NCBI GenBank assembly: GCA_010027395.1
Contig: RGVD01000041.1
Span: 1 to 14,567 of the forward strand
DNA: 14,567 nt
Reading direction: 5' to 3'
Origin: Bacteroidota bacterium
GTDB taxonomy: Bacteria > Bacteroidota > Bacteroidia > UKL13-3
Numbering within the stretch: the stretch's first letter is position 1; every line of letters starts with the position of its first letter. The position numbers and the translations under genes were made by a program. Under the pieces are notes generated by a model, which did no database searches, was not told where the DNA came from, and was given only the letters and a program-made list of their open reading frames with translations. Positions 6,923-14,019 of the stretch are shown piece after piece.

Positions 6923-6930
6923 TACTTTCG
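6923..6930 (+). promoter_or_regulatory. Probable -7 element for the TPR lipoprotein gene
   Basis: TACTTTCG, the same octamer seen in the rpmH promoter, 15 bases before the ATG at 6946. No TTG at the right -33 distance is seen (nearest, 6907-6909, is 13 bases away), so it is tentative. It supports the ATG at 6946 over the in-frame ATG at 6895. Confidence 0.45.
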
Positions 6931-6945
6931 TGCAAAATATCAAAA

Positions 6946-7443
6946 ATGAAAAGAATTGGGATTTTGTTAATTTCGATGATGGCACTATTTTCATGTCAAT
7001 CACCAAAAGAAAAACAAATAGATAGAATCAAATCATTGGAAGTGAGCGATAGTAGCTTTAATGTGAACATTATGAATGAATTGAACATTGCCTATATTGA
7101 TTTTACTGAAAAATATCCAGATGATGCACATACACCCGAGTACTTGCTTAAAGCTGCTCAGCGAAGCAGCGTTTTGGGCAAACCAAATGAGTCTATTGCC
7201 TTATTTAATAAGATTATCGAAAAATACCCTAACTCAAATTTTAGTGAAGAAGCATTGTTTTTGAAGGCATATACTTACGAAAATAACTTGAACGAAACCG
7301 ATAAGGCCGAACAAACATATAGAGATTTTATTAAAAAATATCCCAAAAGTCAGTTAATTGAAGACGCCAAGTTATCTCTACAAAATGTAGGAAAATCTCC
7401 GGAGGAAATTATGAAGGACATTACTAACAAGGAGGAGGACTAG
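6946..7443 (+). CDS. TPR-repeat lipoprotein, BamD/YbgF-like
   Basis: A 165-residue lipoprotein: MKRIGILLISMMALFSC with lipobox L-F-S-C (Cys 17). The mature part carries tetratricopeptide-type helical pairs: YLLKAAQRSSVLGKPNESIA followed by LFNKIIEKYPNS, then AEQTYRDFIKKYPKSQ and EDAKLSL, the pattern of TPR_6 repeats seen in BamD (YfiO) and YbgF. It is shorter than BamD (about 240 aa or more), so probably not the essential assembly factor itself; a periplasm-facing scaffold is an inference. The in-frame ATG 51 bases upstream adds residues that spoil the signal peptide, so I start at 6946. The stop overlaps the stop of the convergent MerR gene within CTAG (7440-7443). Confidence 0.82.
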   Translation: MKRIGILLISMMALFSCQSPKEKQIDRIKSLEVSDSSFNVNIMNELNIAYIDFTEKYPDDAHTPEYLLKAAQRSSVLGKPNESIALFNKIIEKYPNSNFSEEALFLKAYTYENNLNETDKAEQTYRDFIKKYPKSQLIEDAKLSLQNVGKSPEEIMKDITNKEED

Positions 7444-8354
7444 TCTTGAAGAACCAAATTCTTGCTTGAGCTACTCAGCGAATTCACTAACTCAACAAAT
7501 TCAGAAATACTACTAATAATTCGAACATTAGCAGGACATTTTACATTTGCATTTAAAATCTGAGAACCTGTTAAAAATATGTGACTATCAGGCCAATTGG
7601 CAGAAAGATAATCTATCATCTCTTGCTTGTCCATCTGAAACGTTGCGCATGTGATGGTAGCGAAAATATAATCAACTTTACCATTATCAAAGCTTATTTT
7701 CAAATCTTTTACAGGCACTTCTTGACCAAGGTAAATAACTTCGTGGCCACGGTTACGTATGATATAGTTGGCAAACAAAAGTCCTAACGAATGTTGCTCA
7801 TTCTCGGGTAAAAATAGTAAAAATCTCTTTCTATGTTCCGAATAAGTTCCAATTTGGCCATCAATTGAAACATAAAGTTTTTGCTTAATAATGTTCGTGA
7901 CAAAGTGCTCGTGCGCTGGCTGAACAGAGCCTACTTGCCATAAAACACCGACTTCATGTAAAAACGGAAAGATAATCTTTACCATGGTTTGTTCTAATCC
8001 GTATTGGATGATAGACTTAGACAACACCTTGTGAAAATCAAATTCATCAAAACTCAACATAGAAGCTATAAGCGACCTTATTTGGGAACTGTATTCTGTA
8101 GAGTTTGGTTTTAGATTAACAACTGCCTCTTGTATCTTATCCTGGCTTAACTTGGCAATCTCAGAAATTTTGATGCCATGGTTATTTAAGGTAACTATAT
8201 TTAATAATAGTTTTAAATCTTCGTCATCGTAATACCTAATATTTGTTTCAGTGCGTTTTGGTGTAACAATATTATACCTCTGCTCCCACATACGTATTGT
8301 GTGGCTCTTAATGCCAGTAACAGATTCAATATCTTTAATAGAAAACTTACCCAA
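7440..8354 (-). CDS. MerR-family regulator with B12-binding domain, CarH/LitR-like light sensor
   Basis: A 304-residue protein in three parts. Residues 1-70: MerR winged helix (FSIKDIESVTGIKSHTIRMWEQRY, then IRYYDDEDLKLLL). Residues 90-165: B12-binding cap helices with the motif W-x9-EH (W139, E149, H150), which is diagnostic of CarH/LitR photoreceptors. Residues 175-290: cobalamin-binding Rossmann domain with E-x-H-x-x-G (E186, H188, G191), H188 being the expected lower axial ligand; the usual GG is GS (263-264). In studied members adenosyl-B12 makes a DNA-binding tetramer in the dark and light breaks it, derepressing carotenoid, photolyase and related genes. It is divergent from a TIGR01777 SDR gene, a likely target. 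No ATG lies before the HTH; TTG at 8352-8354 gives the natural N-terminus. Light response is inferred from motifs. Confidence 0.88.
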   Translation of the reverse strand: MGKFSIKDIESVTGIKSHTIRMWEQRYNIVTPKRTETNIRYYDDEDLKLLLNIVTLNNHGIKISEIAKLSQDKIQEAVVNLKPNSTEYSSQIRSLIASMLSFDEFDFHKVLSKSIIQYGLEQTMVKIIFPFLHEVGVLWQVGSVQPAHEHFVTNIIKQKLYVSIDGQIGTYSEHRKRFLLFLPENEQHSLGLLFANYIIRNRGHEVIYLGQEVPVKDLKISFDNGKVDYIFATITCATFQMDKQEMIDYLSANWPDSHIFLTGSQILNANVKCPANVRIISSISEFVELVNSLSSSSKNLVLQD

Positions 8355-8371
8355 AATTCTTTTGTTAGTTA

Positions 8372-8379
8372 TATATTTG
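8372..8379 (+). promoter_or_regulatory. -7 element of the SDR gene in the MerR/SDR divergent spacer
   Basis: TATATTTG, a full match to TAnnTTTG, 48 bases before the ATG at 8428. No TTG at the -33 distance, which would fit an activated or repressed promoter. The whole spacer is only 73 bases, so a regulator bound here would affect both genes; I cannot point to a sure operator. Confidence 0.5.
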
Positions 8380-8427
8380 GTAGAAACAGAATGTGACCAA
8401 TTTTGTTTTTAAGACAAGATATAAATT

Positions 8428-9330
8428 ATGAAAAACGTACTTATTACAGGTGGAAGTGGTTTAGTTGGAAAACATCTAACCCAAATTTTAGAAGAAAATA
8501 AATCAGAGGTTTCTTGGATTGGTAGACCAAAAAAAGAAAGACCTTATCACCAAAAATACAATTGGAATGTTGAAAATGGGAGCATTGATAAAGGCTGGCT
8601 TCAATGCACAGATACTATAATTCATTTGGCAGGTGCAGGTGTTGCAGACCACAATTGGACTGATTCTTACAAAAAAGAAATTTACGAAAGCCGAATAAAA
8701 TCAACGAAACTATTGCATGATACACTTGCAAATAATGAGCACTCGGTAAAAACTTTGGTTTGTGCATCTGCCATCGGCATATATGGAAATAATTGTGTAG
8801 AAAGCACAGATGAAACTTTCCCGGCACAAACTAATTTCCTAGCAAAAGTTTGCGATGATTGGGAAAAAGAAGCTTATAAATTTGAATTGCTTGGTATTAG
8901 AGCTGTCATTATCAGAGTAGGTATTGTTTTGGCCAAAGAAGGCGGCTTTGTGAAAGCAGTTGCAGCGCCCGCCAAATGGGGTTTAGGAGCAGCCTTTGGA
9001 AACGGAAAAATGATGACGAGCTGGATTCATATCAATGACCTATGTGGGATTTTTATGAAAGCTGGAAATGATATAAATATGAAAGGTGCCTTTAATGCTG
9101 TTGCCCCTAATCCTGTTAGCAACAAAGCTATAACCAAAGCTATTTGCAAGGCTTTACATCGACCATTAATCTTGCCTAACGTACCTTCATTGATGCTCAA
9201 ACTAGGTCTAGGTGAAATGGCTAGCATGATTCTTGCCAATCAAAATATATCATCAAAAAAAATTGAAAAGGCAGGATTTGTGTTTAGATTCAATCAAGTT
9301 GAAGAAGCCATTAATGATGTCATAAAATAG
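8428..9330 (+). CDS. TIGR01777 family NAD(P)-dependent SDR (YfcH/SDR39U1-like)
   Basis: A 300-residue extended short-chain dehydrogenase. The dinucleotide loop TGGSGLVG is at 7-14; HLAGAGVAD follows the fourth strand, and SAIGIYG marks the active-site strand, as in the YfcH/SDR39U1 (TIGR01777) group. The C-terminal part, RPLILPNVPSLMLKLGLGEM through KKIEKAGFVF, is the DUF1731 tail of this family. The substrate is not known; the fold suggests a sugar-nucleotide or other carbonyl/hydroxyl substrate. It lies back-to-back with the CarH-like regulator with 73 bases between, and the spacer carries a -7 element for it, so light or B12 control is a reasonable inference. Genes of this family occur in light-regulated clusters with photolyases in other bacteria, but no photolyase gene is visible here. 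Confidence 0.88.
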   Translation: MKNVLITGGSGLVGKHLTQILEENKSEVSWIGRPKKERPYHQKYNWNVENGSIDKGWLQCTDTIIHLAGAGVADHNWTDSYKKEIYESRIKSTKLLHDTLANNEHSVKTLVCASAIGIYGNNCVESTDETFPAQTNFLAKVCDDWEKEAYKFELLGIRAVIIRVGIVLAKEGGFVKAVAAPAKWGLGAAFGNGKMMTSWIHINDLCGIFMKAGNDINMKGAFNAVAPNPVSNKAITKAICKALHRPLILPNVPSLMLKLGLGEMASMILANQNISSKKIEKAGFVFRFNQVEEAINDVIK

Positions 9331-9480
9331 TAAAAAGTATAAAATATTTTCGCTTGAATATATGGATACTGAGCTAGTTTAGGTAATAACGTGACTTATG
9401 TTCAAAACATTTTGGAGATAAAACTCGACAAATTATCATATTAGCAATGTTTTTGCGTTTTCAAATTAATACTTACGACT

Positions 9481-10812
9481 ATGGCAAAGGAAAAACCTAT
9501 TAACTACAAATTTCGCGATTTGAAAATATTTGGAAGTACCGAGTGGCTTGCAAATAATGAAAAGAAATACCGTTTGGTATATGATGAAATTGAGTGCAGT
9601 TTCATCTATTGCGAGTTAAGTTTTTTCAATAAACTATTTGATGAAAACGATTGGGATGTAAAGATTAGCTTAAAATGTATTAATCAAGCTGATGGTATAG
9701 AATTATGTAATCTTATTGCGGATAGACCCATCAAAAAAGACGAAAATATTGTTTATGTGCGTGAAGGTTGGGGAGTTAAAACCCAAGGTACATACTGGAA
9801 AAAAGGTGTGTATCGCTGGGAAGCATGGATTGACAATGTATTTGTAGGTGAAACATTATTTTATATAAATGATGTTGGATTAGTTAGCGAAACAGTAAAC
9901 CCTTATTTCAGCATAAATTCCTTACGTGTTTACGAAGGGCCTGATAGCAATTTAGAAAAAACTGAAAGACAATATCTATCTGGATTTGATTGCAAAGAAA
10001 CACGTTATGTGTGGGTTGAATTAAATGGCGAAAACCTTGTTAAAGATAGCGAAAATTGGCCTTGCGAATTTTATTTCAATTTCAAAACACGCTCAGGACA
10101 ACTTAAAGGAAGCATCGAAAAATTATTTTTTGTTACAGCCAAAGAACAACAATTTGATTGCACCATTGGTTGGGGCAGCGACCTGAAAGGTACTTGGGGA
10201 AATGATAGCTATTCTGTTGACATCATTTTCATGGATAAAATCATTGCCAATGTTCCCTTTGAAATTGGTGATGGCATTATTGAAGAAGGTAAGCTAATTA
10301 AAGAACCACTAAAAAAAGATAAGGTGAAAGTGGTGGAAGAAAAGCCTGCCGAAACCAATGTAGATGATGTGTTGAAGGAATTGGATGCCTTGATTGGCTT
10401 AGACTCCATCAAGAAAAAAGTTAAAGAATATACTACCTACTTGAACTTCTTAAAACTAAGAAAAGAAAAAGGTTTTGAGGATAAAGAAAAGATAAACTTA
10501 CACGCTGTTTTTACAGGAAATCCTGGTACAGGCAAAACAACAGTTGCCAAAATGCTTGGTAAAATTTATCAGCAATTAGGCTTGCTTAGCAAAGGCCATG
10601 TAGTGGAAGTGGATAGAAGTGATATTGTGGCCGAATATATTGGTCAAACAGCACCAAAAACAAAAGATATTATTAAAAAAGCCAAAGGAGGTATTTTGTT
10701 TATTGATGAGGCCTATGCCTTGGCTAGAAAAAACGATGACTCAAAAGATTTTGGTAAAGAAGCCATTGAAATATTGCTAAAAGAAATGAGTGATGTTACC
10801 CTGATGAAATGA
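9481..10812 (+). CDS. CbxX/CfqX-type AAA+ ATPase, N-terminal fragment (gene split by out-of-frame deletion)
   Basis: A 443-residue frame holding the N-terminus and first two-thirds of AAA domain 1. Residues about 31-133 and 174-265 look like two copies of a beta-rich module: each ends with a GWG...GT(Y/W) stretch, an aromatic strand and an F/I-x-I-x-D/G close (FYINDVG, FEIGDG). A charged linker (270-300) leads to the ATPase: Walker A GNPGTGKT (346-353) and Walker B ILFIDE (405-410). The sequence runs normally to GKEAIEILLKEMSD (425-438), then ends abruptly in VTLMK. By comparison with AAA domain 2, about 11 residues (the strand-4/sensor-1 part, GDFIVIVAG in domain 2) are missing. The stop overlaps the next ATG in ATGA. 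The family includes RubisCO-activase-like CbxX and SpoVK; the client here is unknown. Start is the ATG after a 150-base gap. Confidence 0.85.
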   Translation: MAKEKPINYKFRDLKIFGSTEWLANNEKKYRLVYDEIECSFIYCELSFFNKLFDENDWDVKISLKCINQADGIELCNLIADRPIKKDENIVYVREGWGVKTQGTYWKKGVYRWEAWIDNVFVGETLFYINDVGLVSETVNPYFSINSLRVYEGPDSNLEKTERQYLSGFDCKETRYVWVELNGENLVKDSENWPCEFYFNFKTRSGQLKGSIEKLFFVTAKEQQFDCTIGWGSDLKGTWGNDSYSVDIIFMDKIIANVPFEIGDGIIEEGKLIKEPLKKDKVKVVEEKPAETNVDDVLKELDALIGLDSIKKKVKEYTTYLNFLKLRKEKGFEDKEKINLHAVFTGNPGTGKTTVAKMLGKIYQQLGLLSKGHVVEVDRSDIVAEYIGQTAPKTKDIIKKAKGGILFIDEAYALARKNDDSKDFGKEAIEILLKEMSDVTLMK

Positions 10813-12062
10813 CAGGATTTTTGGAATCAAATCCAGGTATGAAATCCCGTTTCCAAATGTTCTATGATTTCCCGGATTATACTCCTCAAGAGTTAATGCA
10901 GATTACAGATTATACTGCTCAAAAACGTACCATTAAATTTAGTGGTGAAGCGCGTGAAATGATGTATAAAAAATTGGTTGATGCATATAGAAATAGAGAT
11001 AGGATGTTTGGCAATGCTCGTTATGTAAACTCATTGATAGATGAGAGCAAAATGAACATGGGTCTGCGATTGATGCAAAACACCAACCCAAGCGAATTAA
11101 GCAATGACGAATTGAGCACCATTGAATCGGTTGATATTGAAAAAATATTCAACTCTAAAACAAAAATGATTGCCGACATTCCTGTGGATGAAGAATTATT
11201 AAGATCTTCACTCAACTCATTGCACGCCATGATAGGCCTTCAAACTGTGAAAAACGAAATTGATGAATTGGTAAAATTGGTTCGTTTTTATAAAGAAATT
11301 GGTAAAGATATTCGTCAATCTTTCTCCTTGCATGCTGTATTTACAGGTAATCCTGGAACTGGTAAAACAACTGTGGCACGTTTATTAGCTCAAATTTATA
11401 AAGCCTTAGGAATTTTAGAAAGAGGCAATTTGGTAGAGTGCGACAGGCAAGCATTGGTAGGAGGTTATGTGGGTCAAACAGCCATAAAAACCAATGATAT
11501 TTTGAACCGAGCCATGGGTGGGGTCTTGTTTATTGACGAGGCATATGCTCTTAGCGAAGGTGGAGAAAATGATTTTGGAAAAGAAGCAATAGAAACAATC
11601 TTGAAACGCATGGAGGATAACCGTGGTGACTTTATTGTGATTGTAGCTGGCTATACTGAAAACATGATTAGATTTTTAGAATCGAATCCTGGTTTGCGTT
11701 CACGCTTTGACAGAGAGATGAATTTTGCTGATTACGATGCCCTACAATTATTTGACATTGCTGTAAAAATGTTGGCGGCCAATAGCATCAAAGCAGATGA
11801 GGCTGCATCCAAACATTTGAAAGCATATATGGAATTTTTATCAAAAGGTAGGAATGAATTCTTTGGTAATGCTCGTCAAGTAAGGAAAATTGTTGAAGAG
11901 TCTATCAAGAACCAACATTTGAGATTGGCCATGTTAGAACCAGAAAAGCGTAATAATGAGATGATTCATGAACTTACTTATGATGATGTAAAAGAGTTTG
12001 AAATTGATTACAGCAAAATTGTTGAAACTCGCAAACCATCTATTGGTTTTAAGTTGAATTAA
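10809..12062 (+). CDS. CbxX/CfqX-type AAA+ ATPase, C-terminal fragment (rest of domain 1 and complete domain 2)
   Basis: A 417-residue frame. Residues 1-100 are the end of AAA domain 1: MTGFLESNPGMKSRFQMF, with the SRF arginine-finger region, and a FGNARYVN lid motif. Reading one frame back from the ATG gives YPDE, so the true protein continues across the junction from the upstream frame. Domain 2 is complete: LHAMIGLQTVKNEI, Walker A GNPGTGKT (180-187), Walker B VLFIDE (239-244), the FIVIVAGY sensor-1 strand, LRSRFDR finger and FFGNARQVRKIVEES lid. Adding about 31 bases at the junction would restore one frame of about 870 residues. The ATG at 10809 overlaps the upstream stop (ATGA), so coupled translation of a two-piece ATPase is possible, but an inactivated gene or sequence error is more likely. 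A strong terminator follows at 12114-12168. Confidence 0.85.
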   Translation: MTGFLESNPGMKSRFQMFYDFPDYTPQELMQITDYTAQKRTIKFSGEAREMMYKKLVDAYRNRDRMFGNARYVNSLIDESKMNMGLRLMQNTNPSELSNDELSTIESVDIEKIFNSKTKMIADIPVDEELLRSSLNSLHAMIGLQTVKNEIDELVKLVRFYKEIGKDIRQSFSLHAVFTGNPGTGKTTVARLLAQIYKALGILERGNLVECDRQALVGGYVGQTAIKTNDILNRAMGGVLFIDEAYALSEGGENDFGKEAIETILKRMEDNRGDFIVIVAGYTENMIRFLESNPGLRSRFDREMNFADYDALQLFDIAVKMLAANSIKADEAASKHLKAYMEFLSKGRNEFFGNARQVRKIVEESIKNQHLRLAMLEPEKRNNEMIHELTYDDVKEFEIDYSKIVETRKPSIGFKLN

Positions 12063-12113
12063 TGTAAAATGACCCTATATCACATAAACTAATTTAGAAA
12101 AACTTTTTTCAAT

Positions 12114-12168
12114 AAAGCTTGAATGGCAATCGTTCATAGAACCCAGAAAATATTGCCATTCAAGTTTT
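12114..12168 (+). terminator. Long-stem intrinsic terminator after the AAA+ gene
   Basis: Perfect 13-bp inverted repeat CTTGAATGGCAAT (12118-12130) and ATTGCCATTCAAG (12152-12164), extended by one G-T and three A-T pairs to AAAG/TTTT (12114-12117 and 12165-12168). The 21-base loop holds a small GTTC/GAAC stem. It ends only 15 bases before the lspA -7 element. Confidence 0.8.
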
Positions 12169-12182
12169 CAATACAATTTTCT

Positions 12183-12190
12183 TACATTTG
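12183..12190 (+). promoter_or_regulatory. -7 element of lspA
   Basis: TACATTTG, a full match to TAnnTTTG, six bases before the ATG at 12197, so the mRNA would start at or next to the start codon. It lies over the TTG at 12188 that would otherwise extend the frame, which supports the ATG. The -33 region falls in the terminator's right arm and T-tract; no TTG is seen at the usual distance. Confidence 0.5.
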
Positions 12191-12196
12191 CCTCAC

Positions 12197-12808
12197 ATGA
12201 ACAATAAGTATTTTACTCCTTTATCCATTGTTTTGTCGGTGCTTGTTATTGACCAATGGGTTAAATATTATATCAAAACACATTTCTTTTTAGGTGAAGA
12301 AGTAAACGTAATAGGTGAGTGGTTTAAAATTCATTTTACTGAAAATTACGGTATGGCTTTTGGACTTGAGTTTGGCGGAAAAAGTGGTAAAATCTTTTTA
12401 ACAGTTTTCAGACTAATTGCAGTTAGTTTTATCGGTTGGTATATTCATACACTTATAAAAAGCAATTCACACAAAGGCTATATCATAAGTTGGACATTGA
12501 TTTTAGCAGGTGCCATAGGTAATATACTTGATAGTATTTACTATGGGGTAATATTCCATTACGACTCATGGTTTCATGGCCGTGTGGTTGATATGTTTTA
12601 TTTCCCAATTATCAATACCACCATTCCTGAGTGGTTTCCAATATGGAAGGGCGAAGAGTTTGAGTTTTTCAGACCTGTGTTTAACGTAGCAGATGCGGCT
12701 ATTTCAATTGGCTTCATTGCCATCATAATCTTCCAGAAAAAATTCTTTGCTGAAGAAAACAAGAAAGAAACTGAGAGCATTGAAAGCTCTGAAGAGAGTA
12801 TTTCATAG
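12197..12808 (+). CDS. lspA: Lipoprotein signal peptidase (signal peptidase II)
   Basis: A 203-residue inner-membrane aspartyl protease that cleaves lipoprotein signal peptides after lipidation. Four hydrophobic segments are visible (about 7-28, 64-88, 95-118, 162-182). The conserved blocks are present: D19-Q in the first helix, FTENYGMAFG (47-56), GAIGNILDS (105-113), GRVVDMF (128-134) with catalytic D132, and FNVADAAISIG (162-172) with catalytic D166. The loop between the two catalytic blocks is longer than in proteobacteria (about 34 against 19 residues between the Asp residues), as usual in Bacteroidota. The Glu/Ser-rich tail (185-203) is probably cytosolic. The ATG at 12197 is preferred over a TTG nine bases upstream, which overlaps the promoter. 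Its substrates would include the lipoproteins encoded at 4754 and 6946. Confidence 0.95.
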   Translation: MNNKYFTPLSIVLSVLVIDQWVKYYIKTHFFLGEEVNVIGEWFKIHFTENYGMAFGLEFGGKSGKIFLTVFRLIAVSFIGWYIHTLIKSNSHKGYIISWTLILAGAIGNILDSIYYGVIFHYDSWFHGRVVDMFYFPIINTTIPEWFPIWKGEEFEFFRPVFNVADAAISIGFIAIIIFQKKFFAEENKKETESIESSEESIS

Positions 12809-12821
12809 AAATTACATATTA

Positions 12822-12871
12822 GCTGTCTGACGCCTTCCTTCCCCGTATCTTACACTCAATCGTCTGACAGC
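12822..12871. repeat. Imperfect inverted repeat between convergent lspA and FAD-oxidoreductase genes
   Basis: GCTGTCTGACG (12822-12832) pairs with CGTCTGACAGC (12861-12871) with one mismatch; loop 28 bases. GTCTGAC is also present as a direct repeat in both arms. The right arm lies in the last codons of the oxidoreductase gene. There is no T-tract, so terminator function is uncertain. Confidence 0.5.
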
Positions 12872-13992
12872 AGTATATCTGCCAAATCCTCAGCTATTTT
12901 GCTTCCAAGAGCTACACCCATTCCATTAAGCCTTACTCCAATAGCAATTCTATCGCTTATGCTCTGAAGTAATGGTAACTTATTGGAACCAAAAGCCATA
13001 ATACCTGTCCATGTTTGTTCAATGGTATAAGTATGATTGGGAATAATCATTTCATTTAAATATTTTTGTAATTGGGCAATGATTTTTTCATTGGTTTCAA
13101 AACTGGTTGTGGCTTCCTTATCAAAATCGAGGTTGCGGCCACCACCAAAAATGATCCTGTTTTCAAAATTACGGAAATAATAAAAGCCCTCATCAAAACT
13201 AAAAATACCTTTTACTTTTAGGTCAGGGATGGGTGATGTAACAAGCACTTGTCCCCTACCTGGATTTATCTCTAAATGTGGAAACAATTTTTGTGTAAAG
13301 GCATTGGTACATATAGCCACTTTGCTTGCTTTGAAAGCGATGTTGTTAAAGGCTGAGTTAGCATGAACCAAAACATAATCTCCACTTTCTTCAATAACCG
13401 AAACATCTGCACCTGTAATGATTTTTATGCCTAATGAAGTAGCGTATTGATGAAGTGCGTTCATCATTTTGCCAGTATTTATCTGCCCTTCAATAGAATT
13501 AATAACAATGCTTTGTAGCTTGCTTGGATTAAAATCAAAAGTACCTATTTTGCTTTTGTCTTCTTTGAAAACGTCTTGCTTAAAAATGGGTTTAAGCCGA
13601 TCATTCATCATATACAATTGATCCACAAACAAGTTTGATTCATGATTTAAAATCAGTTCATAGCCTCCATTGTTTTGAAAATCAATAGTTGTATCACCTA
13701 ATCGCTTGCGCAACAGCTGCAGACCAATCCATCGGTTTTCGATAAGTTGAAGTAGCTTTTCTTCACCCATTAAAGCAAGGTCGTATACCTTTTCGCTGAG
13801 TGAGCCTATGCAAACAAATCCAGCATTTTTAGTACTTGCACCTGTTGGCAAAAGCCCTCTTTCCAATACCAAAATATTTGCATTAGGTTTACGTTCTTTA
13901 ATAACACAAGCAGTTGAAAGGCCTGTTATACCTGAACCTACAACGATGTAATCAAAATGAATGAGTTCTTTTTGTTCCCAAAAACTTAGCAT
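12856..13992 (-). CDS. FAD-dependent oxidoreductase, DAO (glycine/D-amino-acid oxidase) family
   Basis: A 378-residue flavoprotein. The FAD-binding Rossmann motif is YIVVGSGITGLSTA (15-28), with the ribose-binding acidic residue in LVLERG, followed by ASTKNAGF, the second FAD contact typical of the DAO family. The middle carries the substrate domain, and the C-terminal part has TWTGIMAFGSNKLPLL and IAIGVRLNGMGVALGS, the closing FAD-binding block. The family oxidises secondary or primary amines (glycine, sarcosine, D-amino acids) to imines, producing peroxide or passing electrons on; the substrate here cannot be told. The ATG at 13992 is chosen over 14046 because a full-match -7 element (TATATTTG, 14019-14012) lies between them. 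No signal peptide is seen, so it is probably cytosolic. It is convergent with lspA and divergent from the multicopper oxidase. Confidence 0.87.
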   Translation of the reverse strand: MLSFWEQKELIHFDYIVVGSGITGLSTACVIKERKPNANILVLERGLLPTGASTKNAGFVCIGSLSEKVYDLALMGEEKLLQLIENRWIGLQLLRKRLGDTTIDFQNNGGYELILNHESNLFVDQLYMMNDRLKPIFKQDVFKEDKSKIGTFDFNPSKLQSIVINSIEGQINTGKMMNALHQYATSLGIKIITGADVSVIEESGDYVLVHANSAFNNIAFKASKVAICTNAFTQKLFPHLEINPGRGQVLVTSPIPDLKVKGIFSFDEGFYYFRNFENRIIFGGGRNLDFDKEATTSFETNEKIIAQLQKYLNEMIIPNHTYTIEQTWTGIMAFGSNKLPLLQSISDRIAIGVRLNGMGVALGSKIAEDLADILLSDD

Positions 13993-14011
13993 GATTTTTA
14001 TTGATTTATTC

Positions 14012-14019
14012 CAAATATA
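14012..14019 (-). promoter_or_regulatory. -7 element of the FAD-oxidoreductase gene
   Basis: Minus strand TATATTTG, a full match to TAnnTTTG, 19 bases before the ATG at 13992. The nearest upstream TTTG is about 24 bases away, a little far for a -33 element. Confidence 0.5.

Noticed and set aside
7424..7440. AAGGAGGAGGAC, a strong Shine-Dalgarno-like sequence
   Set aside because: It encodes the KEED end of the TPR lipoprotein and no gene starts after it on the plus strand; Bacteroidota rarely use such sites.
9331..9480. Promoter for the AAA+ gene in the 150-base gap
   Set aside because: TACTTACG near 9471 and a TTTTTG run upstream resemble the consensus, but the spacing (about 14 bases) is too short and the octamer has two mismatches.
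10809..12062. Downstream AAA+ frame as an independent intact gene
   Set aside because: Its first residues continue mid-domain from the upstream frame, and reading back from the ATG gives the expected YPDE, so it is a fragment of one gene, even if it may be translated.
9481..12808. AAA+ ATPase plus lspA as parts of a new secretion or defence system
   Set aside because: A terminator separates them, lspA has its own promoter, and no partner genes (membrane channel, nuclease, effector) lie nearby; CbxX-type ATPases alone do not show this.
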